Assembly: GCA_030068075.1 (NCBI GenBank)
Contig: CM057839.1
Location: 55,332,960 to 55,396,959, forward strand
Length of the DNA: 64,000 nt
Direction of reading: 5' to 3'
From: Paguma larvata
Taxonomy: Eukaryota; Chordata; Mammalia; Carnivora; Viverridae
Shown here: positions 48,638 through 60,139 of the stretch, one piece after another
Position numbering within the stretch: position 1 is the first letter of the stretch
Layout of the letters: every line of letters starts with the position of its first letter
Made by a program: the position numbers and the translations under genes
Notes under the pieces: generated by a model
The model's database searches: none
What the model saw: only the letters and a program-made list of their open reading frames with translations
Told to the model about the DNA's origin: nothing

Positions 48638-49136
48638 GCAAGTTGAGGATAAACTAATTTTTTAAAAATCTTGTTCTGTTTGGCACCAACCTTCAAGGTT
48701 ACCGATCTGTTACTTTAAATACCAACGCCCTGCCAGTTTCCTCAGGTTTCTGTAATATAGGACGTCTTCTCACAGTTTGGGGAGGCTATTTTCTGACGTT
48801 AGAAGCTGGTCCCTGGTAAACATACCTCTCCATTTGTCTGTAAATGTGTCTGATTTTCTTATATATTCAGTAATCGCTTGGCTTTCCACCACTCAGTGCG
48901 TCAGGGTAAGTTAGCAAACGTAGTAGAATTACCATTACCATCTAGTAAAAGTTAACATGGACAGAGATTCACATTCTTTTCAATGTAGTCTAGGTGAATA
49001 CTTCTCTTGGAAGTATGTCCATTATAAAAAGAGTAGAATGGAGATTTTTTGAATCCGAAATGAATGTCTTCTCTTTCTGGAAAGGTCACTCTGAGGCATT
49101 TTCTGTTGTTAAGTGTTTTATACTTTTTTTCCCAAG

Positions 49137-49137
<1 letters not shown>

Positions 49138-49187
<50 letters not shown>
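49138..49187 (+). repeat. (CA)n microsatellite
   Basis: About 24 pure CA units, the longest dinucleotide repeat in the window and likely length-variable. It lies 500 nt after the GC donor. Confidence 0.96.
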
Positions 49188-49189
<2 letters not shown>

Positions 49190-49309
49190 CTCATCTACAA
49201 ACAGTAGAATTCGTATTCTCATGTGATGACTGACAAGCCCAACTAATGGAGGAATCTATGAACATCAAGAGATGCTAAGAGGGCAATAAGAAATAGAATT
49301 AGGCTTTAC

Positions 49310-49745
49310 ATTTCTGATTCTAAGTGTACAATTCAGCGGTGAATATTCACATTGTTTTGCAGCCATTACCACCGTCCATCCCCAGAACTCTTTTTATCTG
49401 GTAAAACTGAGACTGAACCCATTAAACTTTAATTTCCCAATCCCCCCTCCCTTCTCCCTTGGGAGCCACCATTCTGCTTTCTGCTTCTGTGGGTGACAAC
49501 GCCAGGTACCTCGTGTAAGTGGAATCATACAGTGTTGGGCTTCTCGTTACTGACTTATTTCACTGAGCCTAATGTCTTGAAGGTTCACTGTGTTGTAGCA
49601 CGTGTCAGAACTTCCTTTTGAAGACTCGATGACCTTCCATTGTATGTCTAGACCATATCTTATTTGTCCATTTATCTGTAGATGGACACTTGGATTGTTT
49701 CCACCTTTTGGCTGTTGTGAATAATGCTCCTGTGAACATGGCCGT
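49310..49745 (-). mobile_element. Old L1-type 3' end (antisense)
   Basis: Recognisable series: GTGTACAATTCAGCGGTGAA, CCATTAAACTTTAATTTCCC, ACCTCGTGTAAGTGGAATCA, CATTGTATGTCTAGACCATA, GATGGACACTTGGATTGTTT and TGTGAATAATGCTCCTGTGA. The element stops about 70 nt before the exon at 49814. Confidence 0.8.
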
Positions 49746-49813
49746 GGGCAGGGTTTGACTGTTGACTGTTGATGGCCAGTGACTCTCAGAAGCCCCATAT
49801 GTTCTGTCCACAG

Positions 49814-49881
49814 GATAGGGCTGAAGACTGTGAGGAACTGTTACGGATAGAAGAGGACACGCACTGGCAATCTGAGGGAAT
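49814..49881 (+). CDS. LRCH1: LRCH1 coding exon 8 of window (linker helix)
   Basis: 68 nt. The acceptor is tctgtccacag|GAT and the donor GGAAT|gtgagt. It encodes DRAEDCEELLRIEEDTHWQS then EG, plus two bases of an Ile codon. The heptad-like spacing of Leu and charged residues suggests a helix. It starts in phase 0 and ends in phase 2. An old antisense L1 remnant ends about 70 nt upstream, so the polypyrimidine and branch region is squeezed into a short stretch with a rather weak pyrimidine tract. Confidence 0.94.
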
Positions 49882-50339
49882 GTGAGTACCCAGGGCCTGG
49901 TTATGAGCTACCTGTAAAGTTCATGGTTCAAGCAGACGGCAGCCCCGTCATGATAGAATTTTGGTGTGCTTTACTTTGGGTAAGCCTATATTCTCACCCA
50001 ACGATATTGATAAGTTTTTTATCATTGATAAGATCGGAAAACCTATCAATAGGCTTTTCTCTGTCAGATGCTTATTGTCATGGTATTGGGGTATTATGGT
50101 GCAGGGTCACACCTCCTCCTGGGCCTTGAGTTTCATCTTATTGGAGGCTGTGATAGAATGTGATTCAGGAGATTAGATAAAATTTCTACACTGGAAATTC
50201 TAGCTTACTGCCATTTGTCTGAAGAAACCAACAACTGGACCCAGAGCCATATGTAGTCCCAGTCACCCTTTACCTAGCCTTCAGGCTCCAGATCTGAGAA
50301 AACCATATACCTCTCATGTCTTTGTCCTCTGTCTCACAA

Positions 50340-50555
50340 TTGCAACGGGTAACATTTATTAAACACTCCGTGCTAGGCACTGTTCTAAGTACTTCAAAGG
50401 TAGTAACTCATTTCATCTTTACACCAATCCTATGAGATAAGTTCTATTTTTATCTCCCATTTCACATATGACAGAATTGAGGCACAGAGAGATCGATTAT
50501 CTTGCCCCAGGATCGCAAAGGGCTGGTGGCATTGAACCCAAGGAATCTCACACCA
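50340..50555 (-). repeat. MIR (antisense)
   Basis: AACATTTATTAAACACTCCG, GTGCTAGGCACTGTTCTAAG, CCTATGAGATAAGTTCTATT and ACAGAATTGAGGCACAGAGA: a long reversed MIR. Confidence 0.8.
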
Positions 50556-51028
50556 CATGGATATCCCTTCAACTCTATTGCACAGAAAGATGTACTTGGC
50601 CAGCTCCACAGGGGAGGGCCTGAGTCATCTATCATATGATGAACCATTTCCGGGGGAATTGAATTTGGACCATGTGGCATACGGTAGATTTTTTGGCTCC
50701 CAGGATTTTGTTTTCCATGATCTGGCATGTGGGCCTGGACCTTCCTTCATATTTATGGGGGACTCCCCTTAGTGAGTCTTTACTATATCATTAAAAAGTT
50801 TTTCTACTTATAGAAACACATCGGCTCATATTCTGTAGTGGAGAACAGTAACCATGATCAAATTTCTTTTGACCTTTGAAAACATTGCCAAGTACCTTTC
50901 ACATCACTGTCCAGTATTATCAGCTATTCATGGAATATATTTCTATAATATCAAGGAGGACTAGCTTAATTATAGAATCAAAGAATTACAGAGTAGGGAT
51001 TTTATAGGGAGAGTGTTCTTTTAAACTA

Positions 51029-51392
51029 CAGTGGACCCTGGAACAATGCAGGACTTGGGGGCGCCAAGCCCTGGCACAGTCAAAACCTGTATATAATTTT
51101 CAACTCCCCCAAAAGTTTAGCTACTTAAAACCTACTGTGTTGACCGAAGACTCACCAATAGCATAAACAGTTGATTCACAGATATTTTGTATGTTATATG
51201 TATTATATGCTGTATTCTTACAATCATACCTAACTTTGAACTTTCTCAGTATTTCTAGGCTATGCAGTTTATCTGTGAATTTTTTCAAATAGCTGCAAAT
51301 CTCTAAAAAAATTTCCAATATACTTATTGAACAACACCCATGTATAAAGTGGACCCATGCAATTCAGCTTGCGTTGTTCAAGGGTCAGCTGT
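51029..51392. mobile_element. Tigger-like non-autonomous DNA transposon with terminal inverted repeats
   Basis: The left end CAGTGGACCCTGGAACAATG and the reverse complement of the right end (CAGCTGACCCTTGAACAACG) agree at most positions over about 22 bp. The interior contains ATTTTGTATGTTATATGTAT and CTGTATTCTTACAATCATAC, typical of a common mammalian mariner/Tigger-class element about 0.4 kb long. A TA precedes the left end. No transposase. Confidence 0.7.
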
Positions 51393-51989
51393 GTATAAAG
51401 CTTTGGAAGTCTCATTCTAAATTTTCTATCCGTTGTTCTCAACCCTGCTTGTGGAGCTCCAGTATCTGGCTTGGCTTTTTTTTTTTTAAAGTGCACAAAT
51501 GCTTTTGCTGCATAAAGAGCCCGCAGTGAGAACCACTGTCGCACAGTGAAATCCCATATTGTATGAAAGCAATAAAACCGAGCCACACTGGTCACACTGG
51601 AGTTGGAAGAGGCAAAAGTAGTGTAGACCTGCTGCATCGGGCACCCCCGTGCATCCTCCCGGGGCTCAGGAGAGCACAGCGGGGGGATCTCCCAGAGAGT
51701 GTGCATTGCCTTTATTTTATAGAGGAGCAGATGTGGGCCCGTGGGCATTGACACCTTGCGTGAGCTGCTGTTTTATAGCAGAGCCAGACTTCCCCCACCC
51801 AGTAGCTCCATTTCTACCACACTCTGGTGATCCACTCTGCAGGGTACTGTCCCATGTTCATTATAATGTGGAGTTTGTCAAAATCACTTTTATATGTTAG
51901 ATGGATTTTTATGAGTGTGCTCTTAAGAATCTGGATAATATCCACATTCTAGTAATCATTTTCACTCTTATGCTTGGCTCATGCTACAG

Positions 51990-52076
51990 AATAAATTCAC
52001 CCAAAGACCAGGATGTGGATATGGCAATGATGGAACAGCTAAGAGAAGCAGTGGATTTGCTGCAAGATCCCAACAG
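51990..52076 (+). CDS. LRCH1: LRCH1 coding exon 9 of window (linker helix, frame-neutral)
   Basis: 87 nt. The acceptor is tcatgctacag|AAT and the donor AACAG|gtatgt. After completing an Ile codon it encodes INSPKDQDVDMAMMEQLREA then VDLLQDPN, plus two bases of an Arg codon. MEQLREAVDLLQDP looks like an amphipathic helix. The exon is 29 codons long with the same phase (2) on both sides, so skipping it would keep the frame. It begins about 600 nt after a Tigger-like DNA transposon. Confidence 0.94.
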
Positions 52077-52904
52077 GTATGTGTGTCTTTCCTTGGCCCA
52101 GGTTTAGTGTGAATATATTATCTCAGCTTTAAAAATATCTGTACACACAGTTTGGGCTCACTCTAACCACCAAAAGAAAAGTTTTTACAAGATCCATAAG
52201 CTTAAGAGTCACACTTCTGGAGTGATTGAGATCGTTTCTCCCTCTTTCCTACCCCTTAATGAAACTTATTCACCCTCATGAACTTCATATGGGAGTTTCT
52301 GGTATAATTCTTAGAAAATAGCAATATGATAAAAGTGCATATTTGATATTGCTTCAAGTTCAACTCCTGACTTCTAGAAATATCAAGGAGATTTTCCAAA
52401 AAAGAAAGAATTGTTTTACCATGTATTATCGTATTTATTTTGAGATGCCAAACATATGTTACCTAAGTAATATATTTCTAAAGATTTGGGTGATGAGATA
52501 ATTTTTTAATTGAATTGGCCATTGTCATAACAGGCACTGAATGCAGTAGATATATTTTTTGGTTTCTTAGCAAAGGATAATGGAATTCTCATGGACAAAA
52601 TATTTTTCAGTAAGACAATATACCCAGTGTCCAGTACTAACTATTTTATCACTAGAAAAATAGATCCAAAGCTTATTCCCGGTAAACTGTTTAGGGGTCC
52701 TGTGCATGGACTTAAATATGAAAATGTTATGGTCTTGTAATTTGGTAAGCATAGAAATTACACCACTTTTTGGAGATTAATGAAAAGGGTGGTTAGCGGG
52801 TCCCAGAGTGCCAGTGATGGCTCACCACCAATGCTGCCTGGTCCTAAAAGAATAGTGATGGGCAGTTTGTTTGGTTGGAAGTCGTTAGCAATTGATTTGA
52901 AAAG

Positions 52905-53020
52905 CATTTCAGCTCCGCAGACATTAATTGAGTGCTTAGAGATCATGGGAAGATCTCCTGCGTGCACCTCGGCGGATATGAAGATGAACGAGACACAGCC
53001 CTTGCCTTCTAAGAACTTAA
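52905..53020 (-). repeat. L2-like fragment
   Basis: ACATTAATTGAGTGCTTAGA, then GATATGAAGATGAACGAGAC and GCCCTTGCCTTCTAAGAACT, a common old-repeat pattern. Confidence 0.45.
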
Positions 53021-53639
53021 ACTATGGTAGAGATTGCCTTGAGTAGCTATTCGTAAGCGTAATTGATTTAAGTGCTTGAAGTGATAGGCTCGAGTGAAGA
53101 ATGCCTGGCCGCAGATGGAAGTGGGGAGATGGCTGGGCTGGCCTCCCCGAAGCCTGGGGGAGTTCACCTGGGCCTATCAACACTGGCCATTTCAAGGAGA
53201 AAGCAAACCCTGGATTGAATTAAAAGCTTAGGCAAAGGCACAGAGGTCAAAAGGAGTGGAGGGGGCTTGGGCTCTACCTGGGAGGCTGGGGTCTGGCAGT
53301 ATGGGCAGTGCTTCTGATGCACAGCCAGGACCGAGACGCTGCGGAGGGCCGGTCGGAGTGGTGCTGAGGATGTCTTCGAATGCTGTGTCGAGGAGCCCAG
53401 ACTTTATTTTATATGTACAGGGAGGTAGTGGTGGTTTAAAATTACGATTATTCATGTTCCTACTTCTCCCTAATGTTTGGCTTGGAGCCTGGCTTATTAG
53501 TGAATGCCTCATCAAAGCAGGTTCTTTAAAGAGCTGAGTTTCACATTCTAAACCAGGGCAGTCTGTGAGAGGGTAGGAAACAGGGACAAGAGAACACACG
53601 TGTGTGTTGTATGCGTTTGTGTGAAATTATCACGGGTGG

Positions 53640-53840
53640 GGAAGCAGCATATCTGGGGAAAAGAACAGACTTTGGATCAGCCAGCCGCTGGTTCTGAACC
53701 CAGCTTTGACGCCGTTCGTTTGGGTAAGGAATAACTACTCTGCACGCCCGTTTCCTCCTCTATGAGATGGGATCTAAGGACTTACTTTTTAGGATCGTGA
53801 GCATTTGAAATAACTTATAAACTGCTAGTAGGAAGGCAAA
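53640..53840 (+). repeat. MIR-like fragment
   Basis: TTGGATCAGCCAGCCGCTGG, TTCTGAACCCAGCTTTGACG and CCGTTTCCTCCTCTATGAGA: forward MIR order, diverged. Confidence 0.6.
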
Positions 53841-54060
53841 TTAGCAAAACCATCCAAAAGCAATCCTGGTAATACATGGCCATTGTCTGAAATATATGTA
53901 AACTTTCTAAATAAATTCTTAAAATTTATCCTAAGGGATGAAGAGATATGAACAAAGATTATGAGGAAGAAGGTATTTTTATAGCAAATATTTGGGGAAA
54001 ATGAAATAATCTAATAGTTTAGAGATACTTAAATATAATTTGGTCCTTAACAAGGTGGAA

Positions 54061-54274
54061 GAGGGGCACCTAGGTGGCTCAGTCGGTTAAGCATCCGACT
54101 TCGGCTCAGGTCATGATCTCACGGTTTGTGAGTTCGAGCCCCGCGTCGGGCTCTGTGCGGACAGCTCAGAGCCTGGAGCCTGCTTCGGATTCTGTCCCCC
54201 TCTCTCTCTGCTCCTTCCCCACTCATGCTCTGTCTCTCAAAAATTAAATAAACATTAAAAAAATTTAAAAAAAT
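54061..54274 (+). repeat. CAN-SINE
   Basis: Forward full-length copy flanked by AAGGTGGAA (54052-54060 and 54275-54283). Confidence 0.94.
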
Positions 54275-54944
54275 AAGGTGGAATATAATATAGCTGAAAC
54301 AATGTTTTTTTTTTAATTTTCCAATACATTTTAGAATGTCATTTTATAAATGTTCTCTTTAAAAGTATATAAAATGCAAAGGTTTGATCCCAATTATATA
54401 GACAGAATTAGAATTGTAGTTCTTTGGCAGGCATTTGCCATGGGTGTTGAGAACGGTGTGAAGGAACAGTCCAGACTGTTTAGATAGGAGCACCTGGCCT
54501 CTGATTGTCTGAGATGGGGAACCAAGAAGGGCCCCAGGTTTGAAGAGGAGGATGTCGGGGTCCAGGTGGAACATGCTGAATAAAATCCAAGGTGGCAGTG
54601 TCCATTCTGCTGCTGGGAGTTTGGTTCCGGAGCTTCGAGACTTAGATTTGGAAGTCATTTCATAAGGTGTCGCAGTAACAGAGCTGTGCAGTGAGGATGA
54701 GACGCCCAAGGCCAGGCACAGCGATGGGAAGGGCACGTGAGTCCAGCAACGAGACTCGGAGATGTGACATTAAAGAGAAAGGGCCCCCGTTGGGCTCAAA
54801 CTTAACCTATTGTTGGAATACTTGTACCTTTCGCATTTTGTATCACTCCCCCAAGAAACATTTCTTACAAATTGGAGATTGATTAATATGTGAACCCCAA
54901 AGTGAAAAAGAACAGCCTAGTTTGGGGGAAATAACAGTGGCTTG

Positions 54945-55060
54945 GGAATGTGGACCTGGAGCCCCGTGGTGAAAATCTTGGTGACCTGGCGAAGGGTTCC
55001 CCGCTCTGGGCCTTAGTTTCGTCATCTTCGTGAGAAGTGAGATGAACTGAGGACCGCAAG
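54945..55060 (+). repeat. MIR-like fragment
   Basis: TCTTGGTGACCTGGCGAAGG then GGGCCTTAGTTTCGTCATCT. Confidence 0.5.
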
Positions 55061-55473
55061 AGTCCTCTCTAGTTCGGAACCAATTGAGGCAATGAGTTGC
55101 CAAGAATGTAGAGCGAGTGGAATGCTGGGTGTGTGCTCGAATTGTGGAAGAAAATAGCCCTGAGCAGTCTTCCAAGAGCTAATTGATTTGCATCTTTATG
55201 GAATGCTATTTTAAAATGGTATCATGTTGTAAAACTTTATATGGATTTCATTTGCTCCCTAAAATAACCCACTACCTTGTCTGTTCTGGATCTTTGTTGT
55301 TCATCCTGAGTAATTATCATGATAGGACAGTTCTAACTTATAATAATATTTCTGTGAACCAGTACAATGGTAATAAAGAAAGTGGCCTGGCCTCTCTGTT
55401 TCTATTAAGTGAGGGCTCTTCAAGAAGTCACTTTTTTCTAGCTGCTTGGGACTGAGTATTAAAAATACACATA

Positions 55474-55680
55474 GGGGCGCCTGGGTGGCTCAGTCGGTTG
55501 AGCGTCCGACTTCGGCTCAGGTCATGATCTCGAGGTCTGTGAGTTCGAGTCCCATGTCGGGCTCTGTGCTGACAGCTCGGAGCCTGGAGCCTGCTTCGGA
55601 TTCAGTGTCTCCCTCTCTCTCTGCCCCTCCCCCACTCATGCTCTGTCTCTCTCTGTCTCAAAAATAAATAAACATTTTAA
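55474..55680 (+). repeat. CAN-SINE, near-consensus
   Basis: Forward full-length copy beginning GGGGCGCCTGGGTGGCTCAG. The flanks AAAAATACACATA and AAAAATGCACATA differ at one base. Confidence 0.95.
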
Positions 55681-56542
55681 AAAAATGCACATAAACATTG
55701 AGTTTTTCCTTTATCTCATATTTCATAGATCCAAACTTGTTGTTGTTTGAGTTACACCCCTGATTATAAGGTTAGATTTTAGAGGTTTACCTTTCATACA
55801 ATCTTAACATGAAAAAACCTAGTTGAATATTGGTATTGTATTTTGTCTTTATCTTGATTTCTTTCTTAAGGATTTCTGATTATAGATTTGGTAGCATTTT
55901 CAATAGGGCATGTATAATATGACTCATCCCTACCTTTTACAGTACCCTTGTAACTTTTATATGACTTATAGAAATTCCTGGTTTTATAGATCTTAAAAAG
56001 AATTCAGCTCTTAAAATTGCAGAAATTCAGAAATTATCTGTAAGACAATTTCAGAAATAAAATTGCAGATCAAATTTCTTATGAATTCTAATTTCTTAAA
56101 ATGAGAGTACTAGTGTATATCAGAGATAACTTCCTATTAAAACAAAATGCCCTTTGTACGTATAACATAGTATAGTACTCTTAGTAATTTTATTTACCTC
56201 TATAAATTAATCAATTTCTAGAATAGAACTTAGTGTGTGTACCTATAAATATCATGACTTTGGCAGAAATTGCTGTTAAATTGCAAATAAGTTGGATTTC
56301 AACATCAATAGCAGATAGAAAATTATATTCAAATTATATAGAATTTGGCTACATTGTGGGAAAATACCATGTAGGTTGAAATTTCTACCATAAACCTTTG
56401 ATTACTTAATCAAGAAAAATGTAACTTTTAAACATATTAAAATTAGAAACTAAATGTGACCCGAAGCATTGGATTTATTACAATCCTAGAACATATGAAA
56501 AGTTTAATTAACATGCTAACATCTTTTTCTCCTCCTCTTTAG

Positions 56543-56632
56543 ATTAAGCACAGATATTTCAGAGAGAAATGCTGTAAACTTTTATCCTGTGGAATCAGCA
56601 GAAGCCTTAGACTTACAAGATTCTGCACTGAA
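56543..56632 (+). CDS. LRCH1: LRCH1 coding exon 10 of window (linker, frame-neutral)
   Basis: 90 nt. The acceptor is ctcctcctctttag|ATT and the donor CTGAA|gtatgt. It encodes, after a split Arg codon, LSTDISERNAVNFYPVESAE then ALDLQDSAL, plus two bases of an Asn codon. It is exactly 30 codons with phase 2 at both ends and could be included or skipped without a frameshift. The intron after it is only 97 nt. Confidence 0.95.
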
Positions 56633-56729
56633 GTATGTTGACCCTTTTGTAACTAAATGTATTTTCTCTTTCTACATTGAAGTATGGATGCTTTAAATTC
56701 CACTTTATATCCTTTTATTTTTCCTACAG
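56633..56729 (+). other. LRCH1: LRCH1 mini-intron, 97 nt
   Basis: gtatgt to cctacag. This is near the short end for mammalian introns. It contains a second copy of the donor context (TGAAGTATGG, with gt at 56682) 49 nt after the real one. Retention would end at an in-frame stop inside the intron. Confidence 0.92.
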
Positions 56730-56766
56730 TGGTCAAATACAGCTGGAGACCTCTCCGGTTTGTGAG
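56730..56766 (+). CDS. LRCH1: LRCH1 coding exon 11 of window (37-nt small exon)
   Basis: 37 nt, the smallest exon here. The acceptor is tttttcctacag|TGG with a strong pyrimidine tract, and the donor GTGAG|gtaagg. It completes an Asn codon and encodes GQIQLETSPVCE, a sequence I recognise from LRCH1. It contains a Ser-Pro site. It is followed by a 4.2-kb intron. The very short upstream intron probably means it is defined together with the preceding exon. Confidence 0.94.
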
Positions 56767-57529
56767 GTAAGGCTTCTCTTAGATTAACCAGAGCTCCGTG
56801 CTCTACCACGGAATAGTGGCTTCCATATTCCACCAAGATTTATCGTTGGGATAGAACAGTCATTGGACCAGTTTGATTTTGTGAATGGTCTGTTGTTCAA
56901 ATTTCGTATATTTCTACCTTACTTAGTTTTCCTATGTATTATACTTCCTTCTTCCATTAAAGGCGAGGACTGGCTGTTTCCATTAAATTCTCTAAATTTC
57001 TTGAGTCAGAGAGTCTTGCTGAGCCAGGCAGTAGCAACTGAGATCCCTAAGGATCCCCTACGTCAGAAAGCATAGGCCCGTGTCAGTGCAGATTTAGGGC
57101 CCAGGAAGCAGCCTCGGAAGTGGCCAGGAGAAAATAAACTACGAAAGACTTGAAAGCAAGACCAAATGATTTGAGAAGTCCCTAGGAGGATTAGGAGACC
57201 TTTAGCAGAGAGACCTGGTGGAGTCATTTGGGCGAAATGTGGTTGGCTGTCGAAAGCGGTTTTGACTAGAGATGAGCCTAAAGGTCTCAGAGAAGCAGTC
57301 ATACAGACAGATTTGAGCTGATGACTTGGGAGTGAAACCTGGGTGACGCTCTAACTCCTCTCTCCTTACTGAGTGGGTTTAGGGTGGCTAACTCCAGTGT
57401 ACACCAGTTTATGTCCTCTGAAGTGTCTGAGCGTGGGAAGTGTAGCGAAGCAGTTTCACACTCTTTACCAGCTAAGTCTGTGTTGAGAAAGAAGAGAGAG
57501 AAGTACTCTGACTTCATCGTTGAGAGCCG

Positions 57530-57665
57530 TGACTTAGAATTGTGTTGAGTTTTAATCCTGCCTCGAAGACTTGCGAACTGGGCAACTACGGGCAACCTCT
57601 CTAAACTTCACCTTCGTTTTCTCTAAATTGGGACTGGTCTCACCATCCAGGGCACCTAGATGGTA
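57530..57665 (+). repeat. MIR-like fragment
   Basis: GTTTTAATCCTGCCTCGAAG, ACTGGGCAACTACGGGCAAC and CTTCGTTTTCTCTAAATTGG. Confidence 0.55.
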
Positions 57666-59867
57666 GCTATTACTCTGACTGCCCTACTCTATTATTGTTA
57701 TCGGTGTGGTCCTTAGACAGAATTACCGCACCGCGTCTTCCCCGGTAGAGGCGTCATCGGATCACCCGGTGCTGGCACATCGGGAAGCCTCTTCTGTGGA
57801 GGCTGCCCCGGCCCCTTTCCATCGGGCTCTCCTTTGAGACACATTACTTCTGATCCTGTGCAGGCCCACTTTTTTATTACTGACTGATTGATGATAGTCG
57901 ACCCGCCTCCCTTCAAAAGCCTCCTGTTTGGAAAAAATTTGAAACTTAACAAAAATGTGGGGAAAAATTATAAGATTCTACAAAAAGTTACAAAAATTGC
58001 ATCCTTTTACCTAGCGTTACCTAGCGTTTTACTGCATTTGCTGTATTGTTTCTTATGTCTTTCTTTGTCCACACACAGTTCTTTTTCTGAAACATTTGAG
58101 AGTTTCACAGATCATAGTCCTTTTTCCCTAAACGTGTCAGTGTACGTTTTCTGAGAAGAGAGATTTTATTTTACCTAACTATCACATTCATAAATTTACA
58201 TTGATAAAACGTTTTCATCTAATCTACCATTCATGTTCCAAATTTTTCAGTTGATCTAATGATGTGCTTCATAGCATTTTTTCCTCTCTAGTGTAGGGTC
58301 CAGCCTAGTGGCAGATGTTGTGTTTAGTCATGAGGTATCTATAGTTTCCTTTATTCTGGAATATTTCTGTAACTTTTTCTTGTTTTTTTATGACGTTGAA
58401 ATTTCAAAGACTATATATAGAGCTCTCTTCCCTTCTTAATGGTTTGCCCCTTATTTTGTGGGACCGAAGTTCCTCCTGTTTCCTCACGTTCAGATTGAGA
58501 TTCTGTGTTTTTGATTGGGATACTGCACAGGTGATATGTGGCCTTCTCAGTATCCCCTACGTCTCTCTGGCCCTCATAGGTGATGTTAATTCGATTGCCT
58601 GATTGTCGTTTAACGATCATGTAACTACTGTCCTGTTTCTCCACTCTGACCAGTAAGCAGTCAGTGAAGAGGTCCTTTAAGACCGTGTTAGTTTCCTAAC
58701 AGTACTGCAGACCCACTTTTGACTCTAGTAAAACAGATGCCCACCTGGGTTCATGATTTCAGGAGTACCAGTAAGACACAAATCCTCTAGAAAAAAGATA
58801 GATATCTCCTCCATCTCTGATTTATAATGTTTTGTGTTCATATACATTTTTTTTCTTTTTGGTTGAATGAGGACTCCTATTTGGTATAGGAAGTTCTTAC
58901 TCATTGTCTTCCTTCTCTAGGGCAGTCATCTGTCCATGACAGGTACATCTCAGTGGTTTTAAAAAGGAGGGATTAGATAGCTGGCTGTAGGAGTCACAAG
59001 GAGGAGGAAGAGAAAGTAGTGGATTAGCAATGCCAGTGCTAATGATTATACAGAACTTAAATGTGATCCTCATTAACGACTTGGTTGTTTTCATATTCTC
59101 TCCTCCATCAGGAAAGGAATATCTGTAGCACAGTCTTGAATCAGTTAGCCAGTGTTTGTTGAGTACCTTTGCTGATTTGGTCCTGTTTTTGTGTCAGGGT
59201 CTGGGATATTGAGGATATGAAGTTGTCCTCACTTTTAAGGTGTTTTAAAAATGATAGAGGGAAGAAGACCTAGATATTGAAAAACTCGAGAGTAGGATAT
59301 GAGATGGTCTGTAATCCTGAGTGTTTTAGGTGCTCTGGGAGACTGGGGAAGAGATAAGAAGTTAAGGAGACAGAAGTAAACCTGGGTTTGGGGGGTAGTT
59401 TGGACTTGGATTGGCCCCAGGAGGCTGTGCTGGGCAAGGCAGCAAGCAGCCATGGTAGAATCAGCACCAGACATGAACCGGACAGAAACACTTGAGGAAT
59501 GAATGGGTGGTGCCCAGTTCAGTAGGTGAGGCCGCGATTATGGAGTGGTTTATACATCGCGTTATCTGACTTTAAATATACTTTAGATGACTGTCTGTAT
59601 CAGATTAGGTAGTGCTGGCCTCCATTCAGAAAGAATTGCAAATGATAGTCTCATTCATAAATAATAACAAATTGGGGCAGATATTGGAGGGACAACAGGA
59701 AAAAAATCAGAGGGAGAATTGCTTATAGAGACGATCAGTCCTGCAGGTACTTGTTAGTAGTTCTAACAAACCCACTTAACTGGGTAGGGAAATTAATGAC
59801 ATTTTATTCTAAATAAATGTTTTCCCTTTGGATTTATCAAAGTTCAGGATTTTTTTTTATAAATAAA

Positions 59868-60096
59868 CTTTTTTTTCAACGTTTATTTATTTTTAGGAGA
59901 GAGAGAGAAAGAGACAGAGGGACAGAGTATGAGCGGGGAAGGGACAGAGAGAGAGGGAGACACAGATTCCGAAGCAGGCTCCAGGCTCTGAGCTGTCAGC
60001 ACAGAGCCCAAGGCGGGGATCGAACTCACAAGTTGCGAGATCATGACCTGAGCTGAAGTCGGGACGCTTAACCGACTGAGCCACCCAGGCGCTCCC
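59868..60096 (-). repeat. CAN-SINE
   Basis: Reverse full-length copy ending GAGCCACCCAGGCGCTCC. It is the first of two same-orientation copies 43 bp apart. Confidence 0.94.
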
Positions 60097-60139
60097 AGAA
60101 TATTTTTTAAAAAGCACTCCTCAATAGAATAGACATTTT

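Larger units (their letters stand above)
48638..49813 (+). other. LRCH1: LRCH1 intron, 1.2 kb, GC-AG type
   Basis: Begins gcaagt rather than gt and ends gtccacag. A CA dinucleotide repeat of about 49 nt lies at 49138-49187, and an antisense old L1 3' end at 49310-49745. The in-frame join of Lys (AAG) to Asp (GAT) requires this GC donor. Confidence 0.85.
49882..51989 (+). other. LRCH1: LRCH1 intron, 2.1 kb
   Basis: gtgagt to tgctacag. It contains an antisense MIR (50340-50555) and a Tigger-like DNA transposon (51029-51392). No SINE. Confidence 0.9.
52077..56542 (+). other. LRCH1: LRCH1 intron, 4.5 kb
   Basis: gtatgt to cctctttag. It contains two plus-strand SINEs (54061-54274, 55474-55680), two MIR-like pieces and an L2-like piece near 52905-53020. 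From 55694 to 56542 the sequence is AT-rich with nothing named. Confidence 0.9.

Noticed and set aside
49138..49187. Regularly spaced repeat array (CRISPR-like)
   Set aside because: A plain CA dinucleotide repeat in a mammalian intron; there are no spacers.
53228..53599. 123-codon minus-strand frame
   Set aside because: Pro-rich chance frame in a GC-richer intron stretch; an opposing frame is also open.
54359..54736. 125-codon minus-strand frame
   Set aside because: No recognisable protein; no splice or promoter context.
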